64,000 bases of DNA from CAZKJL01 sp964553135 (GTDB taxonomy: Bacteria > Patescibacteriota > Gracilibacteria > Peribacterales > Peribacteraceae). The position numbers and the translations under genes were made by a program. The notes under the pieces are model-generated. The model ran no database searches, had not been told where the DNA came from, and saw nothing but the letters and a program-made list of their open reading frames with translations. This document shows, piece after piece, positions 52,127 through 60,199 of this stretch. Every line of letters begins with the position of its first letter. Within the stretch, counting starts at the first letter, position 1. Where the stretch lies: the NCBI GenBank assembly GCA_964553135.1, contig CAZKJL010000001.1:810492-874491 (forward strand), read 5' to 3'.

Positions 52127-52136
52127 AATGAATCGT

Positions 52137-52226
52137 GGAAGGGTGGCCGAGTGGTCGATGGCGACAGTCTTGAAAACTGTTAACCCCTCACGGGGTTCGT
52201 GGGTTCGAATCCCACCCCTTCCGCCA
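52137..52226 (+). tRNA. tRNA-Ser (anticodon TGA)
   Basis: 90 nt with an encoded CCA and long variable arm. Acceptor GGAAGGG/CCCTTCC, D arm GGCCGAGTGGTCGATGGC, anticodon loop CTTGAAA, T loop TTCGAAT. Probably co-transcribed with cutA. Confidence 0.95.
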
Positions 52227-52288
52227 CGATGAAAGAAAGGCAGACAAAGCTTGCCTTCGCGACCCTTTTTCCGGGGTTGCTTTCATCG
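52227..52288 (+). other. Predicted three-way-junction RNA structure after tRNA-Ser(TGA)
   Basis: Directly after the tRNA CCA, CGATGAAAG (52227-52235) pairs perfectly with CTTTCATCG (52280-52288). Within this 9-bp stem are two further hairpins: AAGGCA/TGCCTT (52237-52257) and CGACCC/GGGTTG (52260-52279, with one G-T pair, T-rich loop). No ORF. Could be a processing signal, an attenuated terminator, a palindromic repeat or a small RNA. Confidence 0.45.
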
Positions 52289-52315
52289 TCTGCACAATGA
52301 TCAACAACGAGGCCG

Positions 52316-52630
52316 TTATGCGTGAAGCCGAAGCACGCAAATTCCGGCAACCGCCAGAATCATTCCCGCGACTTCCATGAATGAGGTGCGCTCATGAAAT
52401 TCAACCACGCCGATCGTCGTGACGAAGATGACGGAGAATGCCGACCAAATGACGTTCACGACTCCCATGCCTTCGTAGGCGAACGACCGAATGAGAAAGA
52501 ATGAAACACCGACGTAGAAGCACAGTCCGATGAGAAAGTAGCGAAGCTTCTTGGTCTCGTGGCACTCCTTCAAGAATCCGATGGCGGTCGTCTCACAAGC
52601 CAGAATGAAGGCGACGCAGACGTACAGCAT
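52316..52630 (-). CDS. Small multidrug resistance (SMR)-type membrane protein, subunit B
   Basis: A 104-aa four-helix protein of the EmrE/EamA-like SMR type: LACETTAIGFLKECHE with the conserved membrane Glu in helix 1, VNVIWSAFSVIFVT in helix 3 and a C-terminal helix ending RLHA. Its start shares one nucleotide (TGATG) with the stop of its paralogue upstream. Paired SMR genes usually encode antiparallel heterodimeric exporters. Confidence 0.8.
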   Translation of the reverse strand: MLYVCVAFILACETTAIGFLKECHETKKLRYFLIGLCFYVGVSFFLIRSFAYEGMGVVNVIWSAFSVIFVTTIGVVEFHERTSFMEVAGMILAVAGICVLRLHA

Positions 52631-53067
52631 CAGAAGGTGCGGGGAAGGGCGGATGGAACGACGTGCATGCAGCCGGCACCGCGAGCCTTTCTCTTGGCCT
52701 CACCGATGCGAAGTACCAGGACTCCCGTCATGACCATGCTCATGCCGATGACGTCGCTCGTCGTCACGGTTTCACCGAACAGTACGACTCCGGTCACGAC
52801 GACCGCCACGACGGAGAATGCCGACCACAAAATGTTCACGATGCCCATGCCTTCGTACTTGAACGATTGCACCAGAAAAGTCGCAACAAGCCCATAGAGC
52901 GCGAGTCCGCCGTACAAATACGGGACGGAATTCGAAATCGAATATTCCTTGAGCAAACTGATTGCGGCCGTTTCGGATGCCAAAATCAGACCGATAAAAA
53001 GGTACAGAAGCTTCGGCGAACTCAGCACGGACTTCCTGGCCCTTCTTGAATGTGTGCGACGCTTCAT
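52630..53067 (-). CDS. Small multidrug resistance (SMR)-type membrane protein, subunit A
   Basis: About 145 aa from MKRRTHSRRARK. Same fold as the next gene (LASETAAISLLKEY with the helix-1 Glu, VNILWSAFSVVAVVV) but with a basic N-terminal tail and a longer C-terminal tail. The difference in terminal charge fits opposite membrane orientation of the two subunits. The ATG at 53091 overlaps the -10 (TATAAT, 53095-53090), so the start at 53067 is chosen. Confidence 0.78.
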   Translation of the reverse strand: MKRRTHSRRARKSVLSSPKLLYLFIGLILASETAAISLLKEYSISNSVPYLYGGLALYGLVATFLVQSFKYEGMGIVNILWSAFSVVAVVVTGVVLFGETVTTSDVIGMSMVMTGVLVLRIGEAKRKARGAGCMHVVPSALPRTF

Positions 53068-53089
53068 GAAGTGAATTTTTGTTACTTCC

Positions 53090-53140
53090 ATTATACAGTT
53101 TTATCGTGATATTTACAATAGACCATAAATGTAGTATAAT
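53090..53140. promoter_or_regulatory. Divergent promoters with overlapping -35 elements
   Basis: Minus strand: TTGTAA (53118-53113), 17-nt spacer, TATAAT (53095-53090) for the SMR pair. Plus strand: TTTACA (53112-53117), 17-nt spacer, TATAAT (53135-53140), 7 nt before the ATG at 53148. The two -35 boxes occupy almost the same bases, so the promoters should compete. Confidence 0.65.
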
Positions 53141-53147
53141 ATAATCA

Positions 53148-53597
53148 ATGGCAGGAGAGTTCTCCAGAGGCCTCGACAAAGCTGTTGATATCAACATCAA
53201 GCAGCCCTTCAACCGTATCAAGAACGACGTAAGAAACAGCAAAGATTTCGTCAGTGGCATCAGTGATGGAATCGGCGGATTCTTCTTGGAAGCGGCCAAA
53301 TTGCCGTTTTCAAACGCGGGCGCCATTTCCTCGTACGTCATCAAGAAGATGGCCGGCGTGCTCGGCAGCACGGTAAAACTGGGTCTCCAGGGAGCTTCGC
53401 TCATTCCACTGCCTCTCCCCGGTGGAAAAGGGGGCACCAGCATCGCGGATCTGCGGGGTCGTGCCACCGCCTTCCGAGAAGCGATCGATGTCAAAGCGCA
53501 CGGAAGCCCCGAGAAGTTTGCCGATATTCTTGCTAGAATTCGCGGCGTACGAAATGACGCCGCCAAGAGAGCCACCGGCAACACCCAAACTGCTTAA
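53148..53597 (+). CDS. Hypothetical protein (149 aa)
   Basis: A 149-aa protein with no signal peptide. A polar N-terminus (KAVDINIKQPFNRIKNDVRN), a central Gly/Ala-rich, moderately hydrophobic stretch (about 35-95) and a basic helical end (EKFADILARIRGVRNDAAKR). Not recognised. It has a strong leaderless-type promoter (TATAAT 7 nt before the ATG). Its 3' end overlaps the riboflavin kinase start by 44 nt, so the two and the Mur ligase form one operon. Confidence 0.6.
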   Translation: MAGEFSRGLDKAVDINIKQPFNRIKNDVRNSKDFVSGISDGIGGFFLEAAKLPFSNAGAISSYVIKKMAGVLGSTVKLGLQGASLIPLPLPGGKGGTSIADLRGRATAFREAIDVKAHGSPEKFADILARIRGVRNDAAKRATGNTQTA

Positions 53598-53970
53598 GCC
53601 CATCGCGATCAGGGGTGCGAACGTCGTACCCGGACGCGGACGCGGTAAGACCATCGGCATTCCTACGATCAACGTGGAGATTTCGTCGGCTCCCGCGGAG
53701 CTGACCCACGGCATTTATGCCTGTGACGTTCTCCTGAGCGGAAAGAAATACATGGGTGCCATGCACTTCGGAGAACGTCCCGCTTTCAACGATACCGAAA
53801 CGCTCGAAGTGCACATCATCGATGAGACGGTGACGGAGGTTCCCGCAACCATCGATATGACTGTCGTGGAAAGACTGCGCGGCGTGGAAGATTTCACCAC
53901 GACCGAAGCCCTCGTCGCCCGCATTCGCGAAGACATCGATAGAGCCCGTGCTATCCTGCAAACACGATGA
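53554..53970 (+). CDS. Stand-alone riboflavin kinase
   Basis: A 138-aa protein corresponding to the C-terminal kinase domain of RibF, phosphorylating riboflavin to FMN. Conserved GRGRGKTIGIPTINV (nucleotide/Mg site), LTHGIYACDVL, GAMHFGERPAFND and LEVHIID. The FAD-synthetase half of bifunctional RibF is absent. Start ATG at 53554; the 44-nt overlap with the preceding gene is long but the family homology starts just after it. Stop overlaps the next start (ATGA). Confidence 0.82.
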   Translation: MTPPREPPATPKLLKPIAIRGANVVPGRGRGKTIGIPTINVEISSAPAELTHGIYACDVLLSGKKYMGAMHFGERPAFNDTETLEVHIIDETVTEVPATIDMTVVERLRGVEDFTTTEALVARIREDIDRARAILQTR

Positions 53971-55283
53971 AGAAGCTCCTCAAGCACCTGTTCCCCGATA
54001 CGCACCCCGTGCGCCTCATCGCGCATCGCTGGAAGAGCTGGCTCATGGCTCTGCGCTGCGGCTTTCCCGCGAAGGATCTGACGGTGATCTGCATTACGGG
54101 AACCGACGGGAAAACGACGACGGTCTCGCTCCTCGCTCACATCCTCGATGCAGCCGGCAAGAAGGCCGGTGCCGTGTCCACGGCATTCTTGCAAATCAAC
54201 GGCAACCGGAGGCCCAACCCCACGCAGAAAACTTCGCTCGACGCCGCGAGTTTGCAGAAATTCTTGCGCGAACTCGTGACCGAAGGCTGCACGTACGCCG
54301 TCATCGAGGCATCGTCGCACGGACTCATGCAAGGAAGACTCATGGGCATCCACCCCACCGTCGCCGCCATCACGAACGTCTCGATGGAACACTTGGACTA
54401 CCACGGAACGATGGACGAATACATCGCTGCAAAAGGAATGCTGTTTCGCGCGCTCAAGGGAAAGGGAACGAAGGTGCTCAACGCCGATGACCGAACGCTC
54501 GAGGCATACCTGAGCATTCCGTCGGAGTTCACCACGGAGTATTCGCCGAAGAGGCAAATTTCGGGGGTCAAGGATTCGGGCACGAGCCTGACGGGAGCGT
54601 TTTCCATCGATGGAAACAAGCTGCCGGTGACTCTTCCGTTACACGGAGCGTTCAACCTGGAGAACGCGCTCTGCGCCGTGTCGTGTGCCGTGGCGCTTGG
54701 CATTCCCGCACGCGATGCCGTCGCGTCGCTCGCAACATTCCGGGGCGCGGGTGGACGCATGGAGCGTGTCGACGCCGGTCAGCCGTTCAACGTGTTCCTG
54801 GACTTCACCGTAACGCCGGCCGCATACGAAAAAACTCTCACGGCAGCGCGAGCGCTCACCGCGAATCGGCTGCTCGTTCTCACGGGAAGCTGCGGCGACC
54901 GCATGAAGGAGAAGCGCCCGCTCGTCGGGAAGTTGTGCGCCGAACTTGCCGATGTCGTCGTCGTGACGAACGAAGATCCGTACACCGAGGACCCCGAAAA
55001 AATCATCGATGACGTTCTCTCGGGCGTGCCGACGTCCCTCACCTTGTACCGCTCCGCGAGCGAGGCGATGAATGCCGCCGGCAAATACTGCGTGCGCATC
55101 TCGGATCGCCGCGACGCGATTGCGTTCATTGTGAAGGAAGCCAGGCCCGGCGACACGGTGCTCCTGTGCGGCAAGGGAGCCGACGTCACCATGATGGTGG
55201 GCACCGCTCAGATTCCGTGGGTGGAGCGAGACATCGTAAAAAATGAACTTACGAAGCTCGGCTCAAGGAAGTACGCCGTGTAA
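53967..55283 (+). CDS. MurE-like Mur ligase lacking the N-terminal UDP-binding domain
   Basis: A 438-aa ATP-dependent amino-acid ligase of the Mur family. P-loop TGTDGKTTT at about 44-52 (near 110 in MurE), central motifs EASSHGLMQGRL, TNVSMEHLDYHG and the carbamylated-Lys region YIAAKGMLFRAL, then the C-terminal domain with LTGSCGDRMKEKRP and TNEDPYTEDPEKI. The typical N-terminal uridine-binding domain is replaced by ~40 basic residues. This short form occurs in candidate-phylum genomes (from memory). Probably adds the third residue of the peptidoglycan stem peptide. Coupled to riboflavin kinase. Confidence 0.8.
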   Translation: MKKLLKHLFPDTHPVRLIAHRWKSWLMALRCGFPAKDLTVICITGTDGKTTTVSLLAHILDAAGKKAGAVSTAFLQINGNRRPNPTQKTSLDAASLQKFLRELVTEGCTYAVIEASSHGLMQGRLMGIHPTVAAITNVSMEHLDYHGTMDEYIAAKGMLFRALKGKGTKVLNADDRTLEAYLSIPSEFTTEYSPKRQISGVKDSGTSLTGAFSIDGNKLPVTLPLHGAFNLENALCAVSCAVALGIPARDAVASLATFRGAGGRMERVDAGQPFNVFLDFTVTPAAYEKTLTAARALTANRLLVLTGSCGDRMKEKRPLVGKLCAELADVVVVTNEDPYTEDPEKIIDDVLSGVPTSLTLYRSASEAMNAAGKYCVRISDRRDAIAFIVKEARPGDTVLLCGKGADVTMMVGTAQIPWVERDIVKNELTKLGSRKYAV

Positions 55284-56043
55284 CGATGAGGACGACGACT
55301 CCGATGAGAAAGACGGGAATCGTAAGAAGTTGGCCTCTGCTGATACCGAAGCCGAGAATCAACGTGTAGCCGTAGGGCTGATCGCGGAAGATTTCGACGA
55401 TGAAGCGGAGCAAGGCATAGAGACACAGGAAGATGCCGGTCGTTCTGCCCGCCGGCGCATGCGGAGACCGCACGAGATGCAGGTAACACATCGATGCGAT
55501 GAACAGATCTTTGAAAATCGCATAGATTTGGGTGGGATGACGAAGTCCCTCGGCTCCCGGGAAACTCATGCCCCACGGAAGAGTCGTCATCGTTCCGTAG
55601 AGCTCTCCGTTGATGAGGTTGCCGAGCCTGCCGAATGCCAGGCCGAGCGCCGCGGGGACGACGAGAGCATCGATGAGGCGAAGAAAATTCACGTTCTTGC
55701 GATGACAGAAGACGAGCAGCGCAAGCGCGACGCCGATGAACCCGCCGTGCGACGACATTCCGCCTTCCCAGACGGCGAAGATTTTCATCGGATGCTCAAG
55801 GTAATACGTGCCGCCGTAGAACAGCACGAAGCCCAGACGACCGCCGAGGAGCACGCCGAGGAAGGTGGAGAAGACCATTTTTTCCTGATCACCGTCGCTG
55901 AGTTGCAACCTGACGAGACGAAGCATCCTCGGAAGCAGCCACATGCCCACGATGAACGCCAGGGCGTACATCACGCCGTACCAATGCACGGCCAAGGGAC
56001 CGAGGGTAAAGGCGATTTGCCGCGATGGAAACAGGGCGAACAT
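55249..56043 (-). CDS. lgt: Prolipoprotein diacylglyceryl transferase
   Basis: A 264-aa seven-helix membrane enzyme that lipidates the lipobox Cys of prolipoproteins. Family signatures: WYGVMYALAFIVG, GGRLGFVLFYG, EGGMSSHGGFIG and FGRLGNLINGELYG. It serves the lipoproteins predicted at 28121, 59329 and 62700. TAGAAT lies 6 nt before the ATG (leaderless). The 3' end overlaps the convergent Mur ligase gene by 35 nt. Confidence 0.93.
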   Translation of the reverse strand: MFALFPSRQIAFTLGPLAVHWYGVMYALAFIVGMWLLPRMLRLVRLQLSDGDQEKMVFSTFLGVLLGGRLGFVLFYGGTYYLEHPMKIFAVWEGGMSSHGGFIGVALALLVFCHRKNVNFLRLIDALVVPAALGLAFGRLGNLINGELYGTMTTLPWGMSFPGAEGLRHPTQIYAIFKDLFIASMCYLHLVRSPHAPAGRTTGIFLCLYALLRFIVEIFRDQPYGYTLILGFGISRGQLLTIPVFLIGVVVLIVTRRTSLSRAS

Positions 56044-56102
56044 GAGTTCATTCTACTCCTCAAAGACTTCCTCAAGCGACGCGAGTCCATTACCCTCCGT
56101 TC

Positions 56103-57137
56103 ATGCGCGTCCTGGGGATCGAAACATCATGCGACGAAACCTCCGCCGCCGTCGTGCGCGACGGACGATTCGTGGAAAGCTGCGTCATCGCCAGTTCCAA
56201 AAACGACTTCGGGGCCATGGGCGGGGTCATTCCCGAGGAAGCGGCGAGGAAACAACTGGAATCGATGCTGCCCGTCATCAAACTTGCACTTGAAAAAGCC
56301 AAGGCGAAGGAAACGGATATCGATTGCATCGCCGTGACGTACGGCCCCGGGCTCCTCGGCTCGCTCCTCGTGGGCACGACCGCTGCGCGTGTCCTGAGTT
56401 CCGTGTGGAAGGTACCGCTCATTCCCGTGCATCACACGCTCGGCCACCTCAGCTCCACGTGGCTTACGGATGAAAAGGTGGCCGATGAGCCGACGTTCCC
56501 CGTCATCACGCTGTCCGTCTCCGGAGGCCACTCGGACGTGTGGTACCGCGAGTCGCACACCAAGGGTCGGCTACTCGGATCCGCCCGGGACGATGCCGCG
56601 GGCGAGGCGTTCGACAAAGGCGCCGTACTGCTCGGACTCGGTTACCCGGGGGGACCCGCGCTTTCGGCGCTCGCCGACGGCGGAGACGAAACAGCATATC
56701 CATTTCCGCGGCCGCTCCACGCCGACGGATCGCTTGATTTCAGCTTCTCGGGGCTGAAGACATCGCTCAAATATTTGCTGCGCGACCTCGGCGATGCATC
56801 AAAAGATGAAATGATTCGCAAGAACATTGCCGCCGGTTATCAGTACGCCATCTGCAGGCATCTGGCCGACCGTATCGGTGATGCGCTGGACCGCATGGAG
56901 AACATCAACGAAATACACGTCGTCGGCGGCGTGGCCGCCAACAAGCGCCTGCGCTCGTTGCTCATCGAAACCCTCCCGAAGAACGTGACGCTGCGCTGGC
57001 CCTCGAAGATCGTGTATTGCACCGACAACGCCGCAATGATCGCCTCCGCAGGCTTTTTTCTTTGCTCGGAACAGAAGACGCTCGGCACCTTCGCGACGTC
57101 GGCGACGTTGGAACACACGAAGGTCGTCGGTGATTAG
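56103..57137 (+). CDS. tsaD: tRNA N6-threonylcarbamoyladenosine synthase subunit TsaD
   Basis: A 344-aa ASKHA-fold protein transferring threonylcarbamoyl to A37 of ANN-decoding tRNAs. Motifs: GIETSCDETSAAVV, the metal site HHTLGHLSS (His-x3-His), TLSVSGGHSDVW, FDKGAVLLGLGYPGGP and VVGGVAANKRLR. Full length. TACCCT precedes the ATG by 6 nt. Its last 4 nt overlap the end of the 32-codon gene on the other strand. Confidence 0.95.
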   Translation: MRVLGIETSCDETSAAVVRDGRFVESCVIASSKNDFGAMGGVIPEEAARKQLESMLPVIKLALEKAKAKETDIDCIAVTYGPGLLGSLLVGTTAARVLSSVWKVPLIPVHHTLGHLSSTWLTDEKVADEPTFPVITLSVSGGHSDVWYRESHTKGRLLGSARDDAAGEAFDKGAVLLGLGYPGGPALSALADGGDETAYPFPRPLHADGSLDFSFSGLKTSLKYLLRDLGDASKDEMIRKNIAAGYQYAICRHLADRIGDALDRMENINEIHVVGGVAANKRLRSLLIETLPKNVTLRWPSKIVYCTDNAAMIASAGFFLCSEQKTLGTFATSATLEHTKVVGD

Positions 57138-57232
57138 AACTGCATCGCGCTGAAGACCGGAAGCAACGCACCGAGAACGATGGCAATGACTCCGACGATG
57201 GCGATGACACGAACGATGGATTGAGTTTTCAT
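57134..57232 (-). CDS. 32-aa hydrophobic membrane peptide
   Basis: From ATG at 57232 to TAA at 57134 the minus strand encodes 32 residues: MKTQSIVRVIAIVGVI at the N-terminus, ending LLPVFSAMQF; a basic start followed by one membrane helix. Its ATG overlaps the TGA of the PKD-domain gene (ATGA), the same coupling used by other gene pairs here, which is the main evidence that it is translated. No family recognised. Likely a small partner of the PKD membrane protein. Confidence 0.6.
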   Translation of the reverse strand: MKTQSIVRVIAIVGVIAIVLGALLPVFSAMQF

Positions 57233-59277
57233 TCGGCAGTGACGGAAATGACGGATGATTTTGTGCTCTTCAGATTGTTCGCCGTGGTCGCGGTCAGCGT
57301 GACCGTATATTCACCGGGCTGCAAGAAGACGTGTGTGGGACTCTGCATGTCGCTCTGCGCATTGTCACCGAAGTCCCACAGCCACGATGTGAAATCGCCC
57401 GTGGAACATGCGCTGTCGAAGCGCACGCCGAGCGGTGCCTTGCCGTTCTTGCGACTGGGCAGGAAGCACGCATCGATGAGCGGTGCTCGAACGAGCAGCG
57501 TGCGCTTGCCGCTGAAGGACTGGCCCGCCGTGGTGCGCACGGTAAGCTCGATCACGTACGTGCCGGGCTGGTCGAATTGATGCTCGATGCGTGCACCGGA
57601 AAATTTGGTGCGGTCCTGGGACGACGAATCGCCGAAGTTCCACTCGAAGCCGGTAATCTCTTGCCCGGCAGGAACGAACGTGTCGGAAGCGTCGAACCTC
57701 ACCAGTGCGGGGGCGATGGGCGCCTCGGGATCCATGGAGAACGATGCGAGCGACGACGGCGGCTTGGCATCGACGGTGATGCGCTTGCGGAAGACGTTCT
57801 GGTCGGGGTCGATGCCGATGAGGTCGATGTAGTATTTGCCCTGGTCGCGGTACACGGCGTGGAAACTCTTGTCCGTCGCCTCGGATTCCGTGGCACTGGG
57901 GGCGTCCCAGGAGAAGGTGATCAGCGGCTGAATGGTGTTGGGCGTGAGGTCGATGATGAGCGGCACTTCGCCTTCGATGGAGAAATCGCGGACCGGGGGC
58001 GAACCCGTGAAATTCAGGTCACGAATTTCGAGCGGGTTCGTGACACGGACGACTTTGCTCAGCTTTGCGATGGAACCGCTCTGGGACCGAACGGTTGCCG
58101 TGACGACCATGGTACCCACGGATGAAAACACTTGTGCGACTCGCAGTCCCTCGGCGGTTTTGCCGTTGCCAAAATCCCATGCGGCGTTGGCCACGGGCTC
58201 CTTGGTTTTGATGGTGAACAGCACCCCGAACGGCGGCGGACCGAGGAGCGTCGTCGGCTCGGTCTCCAGCGTCACCGGGAACGGCTGCTCCGGAGGATTC
58301 ACCACTTGCACCGTGCGCTGCAGCGAGGACTGGGACTGGTTCGTGAGCGTCATCGATACCGCGACGTTCACGGAGCCGAGCTTGTGGTACGTGTAGGACA
58401 CGGTGAGCTTGTCGCTCTCAAGGTCGACATTGCCGTCGCCATCGAAATCCCACTTTGCCTTCTGCAACTTGGGTACGGACGAATCCGCGGACTTGGGGAA
58501 CATGTGTTCCAGCGAGAACGTCGCCGGTTCCTCGATGATGGGATAGAACGGCTGAACGCCGAAGCTGGCGCGCGGCACCACCAAGCGGTAAATCACCGAT
58601 TTCACGGCGCCGCTCGTCATGGTGACGCGCGCGACGATGTTGTAGATACCTGCTTTCGTGGCGAGATAGGTGGACTGCGGATCGAACGTCTCCTGATCCA
58701 TGACGCCGTCATTGTTGTAGTCCCATTCGAATTTGAGGGGCGTCAGCTTCTGGTCGGCGAAGTACTTGAGCGCCGTGTCCATGCCGAAGGTCACCGAAAC
58801 CGGCGCGATGAGCTCGGCCGAAGAGCGAGGGGAAACGACGTTGAGCCTGAGCTTCGGCGGAAGGTTGATGAGGAAAACGACGAGCAGGCTGACGATGACC
58901 GCGGGAGTCGTGAAGGCAATGAGACGAATGAGTGCCGTGAGACGAAGTCGCGGACGGTCCTTGAGTGCCGTGATGCGCAAGTACCCCATCACGCCGAAGA
59001 CGACCGCGGTGATGAGACCGATGCCGTACACCACGGTGACGCCGCCCTTCAGCGTGGACAGACTTCCGTCGGCACGCGGAAACATGCTCATGAACACGAC
59101 GCCGAGGACGACATATATGGCTCCCACGGCCACGAACAGAGGTACCGTCAGGTTGAGTGCCGCACGTTGCGGTTTGGGCGGAGAAAGATCGGGAGTCGGT
59201 GAAGCAGTCTCGGGAGCACGCTCGGATGCAGGCGCAACGATGCCATCGACCGGTGTTGGTGTGCTCGGATCTTGCAT
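57229..59277 (-). CDS. Membrane protein with multiple PKD domains
   Basis: A 682-aa protein. Pro-rich cytoplasmic N-terminus, three membrane helices (about 43-65, 78-100, 117-142), then an extracellular chain of about five PKD/Ig-like domains. Typical PKD motifs: LKFEWDYNNDGVMD, AKWDFDGDGNVD, AAWDFGNGKTAEG, FEWNFGDSSSQD and SWLWDFGDNAQSD. PKD domains mediate protein or carbohydrate contacts at the surface. DxDxDG loops (FDGDGNVD) suggest Ca2+ binding. Coupled to a 32-aa membrane peptide. Function unknown. Confidence 0.82.
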   Translation of the reverse strand: MQDPSTPTPVDGIVAPASERAPETASPTPDLSPPKPQRAALNLTVPLFVAVGAIYVVLGVVFMSMFPRADGSLSTLKGGVTVVYGIGLITAVVFGVMGYLRITALKDRPRLRLTALIRLIAFTTPAVIVSLLVVFLINLPPKLRLNVVSPRSSAELIAPVSVTFGMDTALKYFADQKLTPLKFEWDYNNDGVMDQETFDPQSTYLATKAGIYNIVARVTMTSGAVKSVIYRLVVPRASFGVQPFYPIIEEPATFSLEHMFPKSADSSVPKLQKAKWDFDGDGNVDLESDKLTVSYTYHKLGSVNVAVSMTLTNQSQSSLQRTVQVVNPPEQPFPVTLETEPTTLLGPPPFGVLFTIKTKEPVANAAWDFGNGKTAEGLRVAQVFSSVGTMVVTATVRSQSGSIAKLSKVVRVTNPLEIRDLNFTGSPPVRDFSIEGEVPLIIDLTPNTIQPLITFSWDAPSATESEATDKSFHAVYRDQGKYYIDLIGIDPDQNVFRKRITVDAKPPSSLASFSMDPEAPIAPALVRFDASDTFVPAGQEITGFEWNFGDSSSQDRTKFSGARIEHQFDQPGTYVIELTVRTTAGQSFSGKRTLLVRAPLIDACFLPSRKNGKAPLGVRFDSACSTGDFTSWLWDFGDNAQSDMQSPTHVFLQPGEYTVTLTATTANNLKSTKSSVISVTAE

Positions 59278-59328
59278 GGGTGTTTCCCCGACAGTATCCC
59301 TGCAAGTCGGTGTGGGCGGAACTGGCGG

Positions 59329-60165
59329 CTAGAGCGAAAAGATGGCGAAGATACTGTCGAACGGAAGCGTCGCCGCGCTCCCCGTCGGACGACGAACGAG
59401 CGGCGCTCGATTCTGATCGCTGAAGGCGGCATCGACTCTGAGTCGGACGGGACCCGAAACCGTGGGCAAACCTTCGATGACCCACTGCACGCGGCGCATG
59501 CTGAAATCGACCGTGGAAATCCACAGCTCACCCTCGGCCGTGGCATCGTCCGCACCGGTGCCGGCAAGCGAGTGCATGAACGATGGATCCAGTTTCACGC
59601 GGTAGTGATACTGCAACGTCCCGTCACGTCCGCGCTGCGTTCCCAGATTTTCGGTCACGGTGAGAGCCGATGCGTACGAATCGAGAACGGCCGGATCCGG
59701 AGCGGTCTGGGCGACGGCCGGGGCATCGGACTTGCTCTCGGTGCCGATGACCCACCAGCCGGTCGTCGTTCCCGTGGAAGAAAGCACCGGGAATTTGATG
59801 TCCAGTCCCCGGAGTGACTCAAAACGGAGAAACGTCCTGCCGTCGCCCGGAGCCGATGCAATGATGCGTCCCGACGCATGCTTGTAGCCGGTTCGCCCGG
59901 TGCGCTCGGTATCGAAGGCGGCGTCGGCCGACCATGCCTGCCCTCCGTTCCGCAGCACGCCCTGCGCCACCAAACTTCCCGAGAGAGAGGACGAATCCTC
60001 CGTACCGAAGGCGGCGGAAACCGACACGGCGACGGAGTCGAGCAGGTGACTGTTGATGACGGCGCGACGAATCACTTCACCGGGAGGCAAATCGGGTGCA
60101 CCGCCGCACGACGTCGCAAAAAGACAGAAGCCGATGAGCGCCAAAACACGACGAGGTGAAAACAT
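59329..60165 (-). CDS. Lipoprotein, LolA/LppX-like size, unknown function
   Basis: A 278-aa lipoprotein from MFSPRRVLAL; lipobox ATSC (Cys20) followed by GGAPDLPP. The mature part is beta-rich with alternating polar strands (LSGSLVAQGVLRNGGQAWSA, GTLQYHYRVKLDPSF, GELWISTVDFSMRRVQWVIE), reminiscent of LolA/LppX-type lipid-binding folds; this is a weak resemblance. TACACT lies 8 nt upstream of the ATG. The secreted protein gene upstream ends 34 nt earlier. Confidence 0.65.
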   Translation of the reverse strand: MFSPRRVLALIGFCLFATSCGGAPDLPPGEVIRRAVINSHLLDSVAVSVSAAFGTEDSSSLSGSLVAQGVLRNGGQAWSADAAFDTERTGRTGYKHASGRIIASAPGDGRTFLRFESLRGLDIKFPVLSSTGTTTGWWVIGTESKSDAPAVAQTAPDPAVLDSYASALTVTENLGTQRGRDGTLQYHYRVKLDPSFMHSLAGTGADDATAEGELWISTVDFSMRRVQWVIEGLPTVSGPVRLRVDAAFSDQNRAPLVRRPTGSAATLPFDSIFAIFSL

Positions 60166-60199
60166 GCGGGCGGAGTGTACAGAGGATAGGATCACATCA

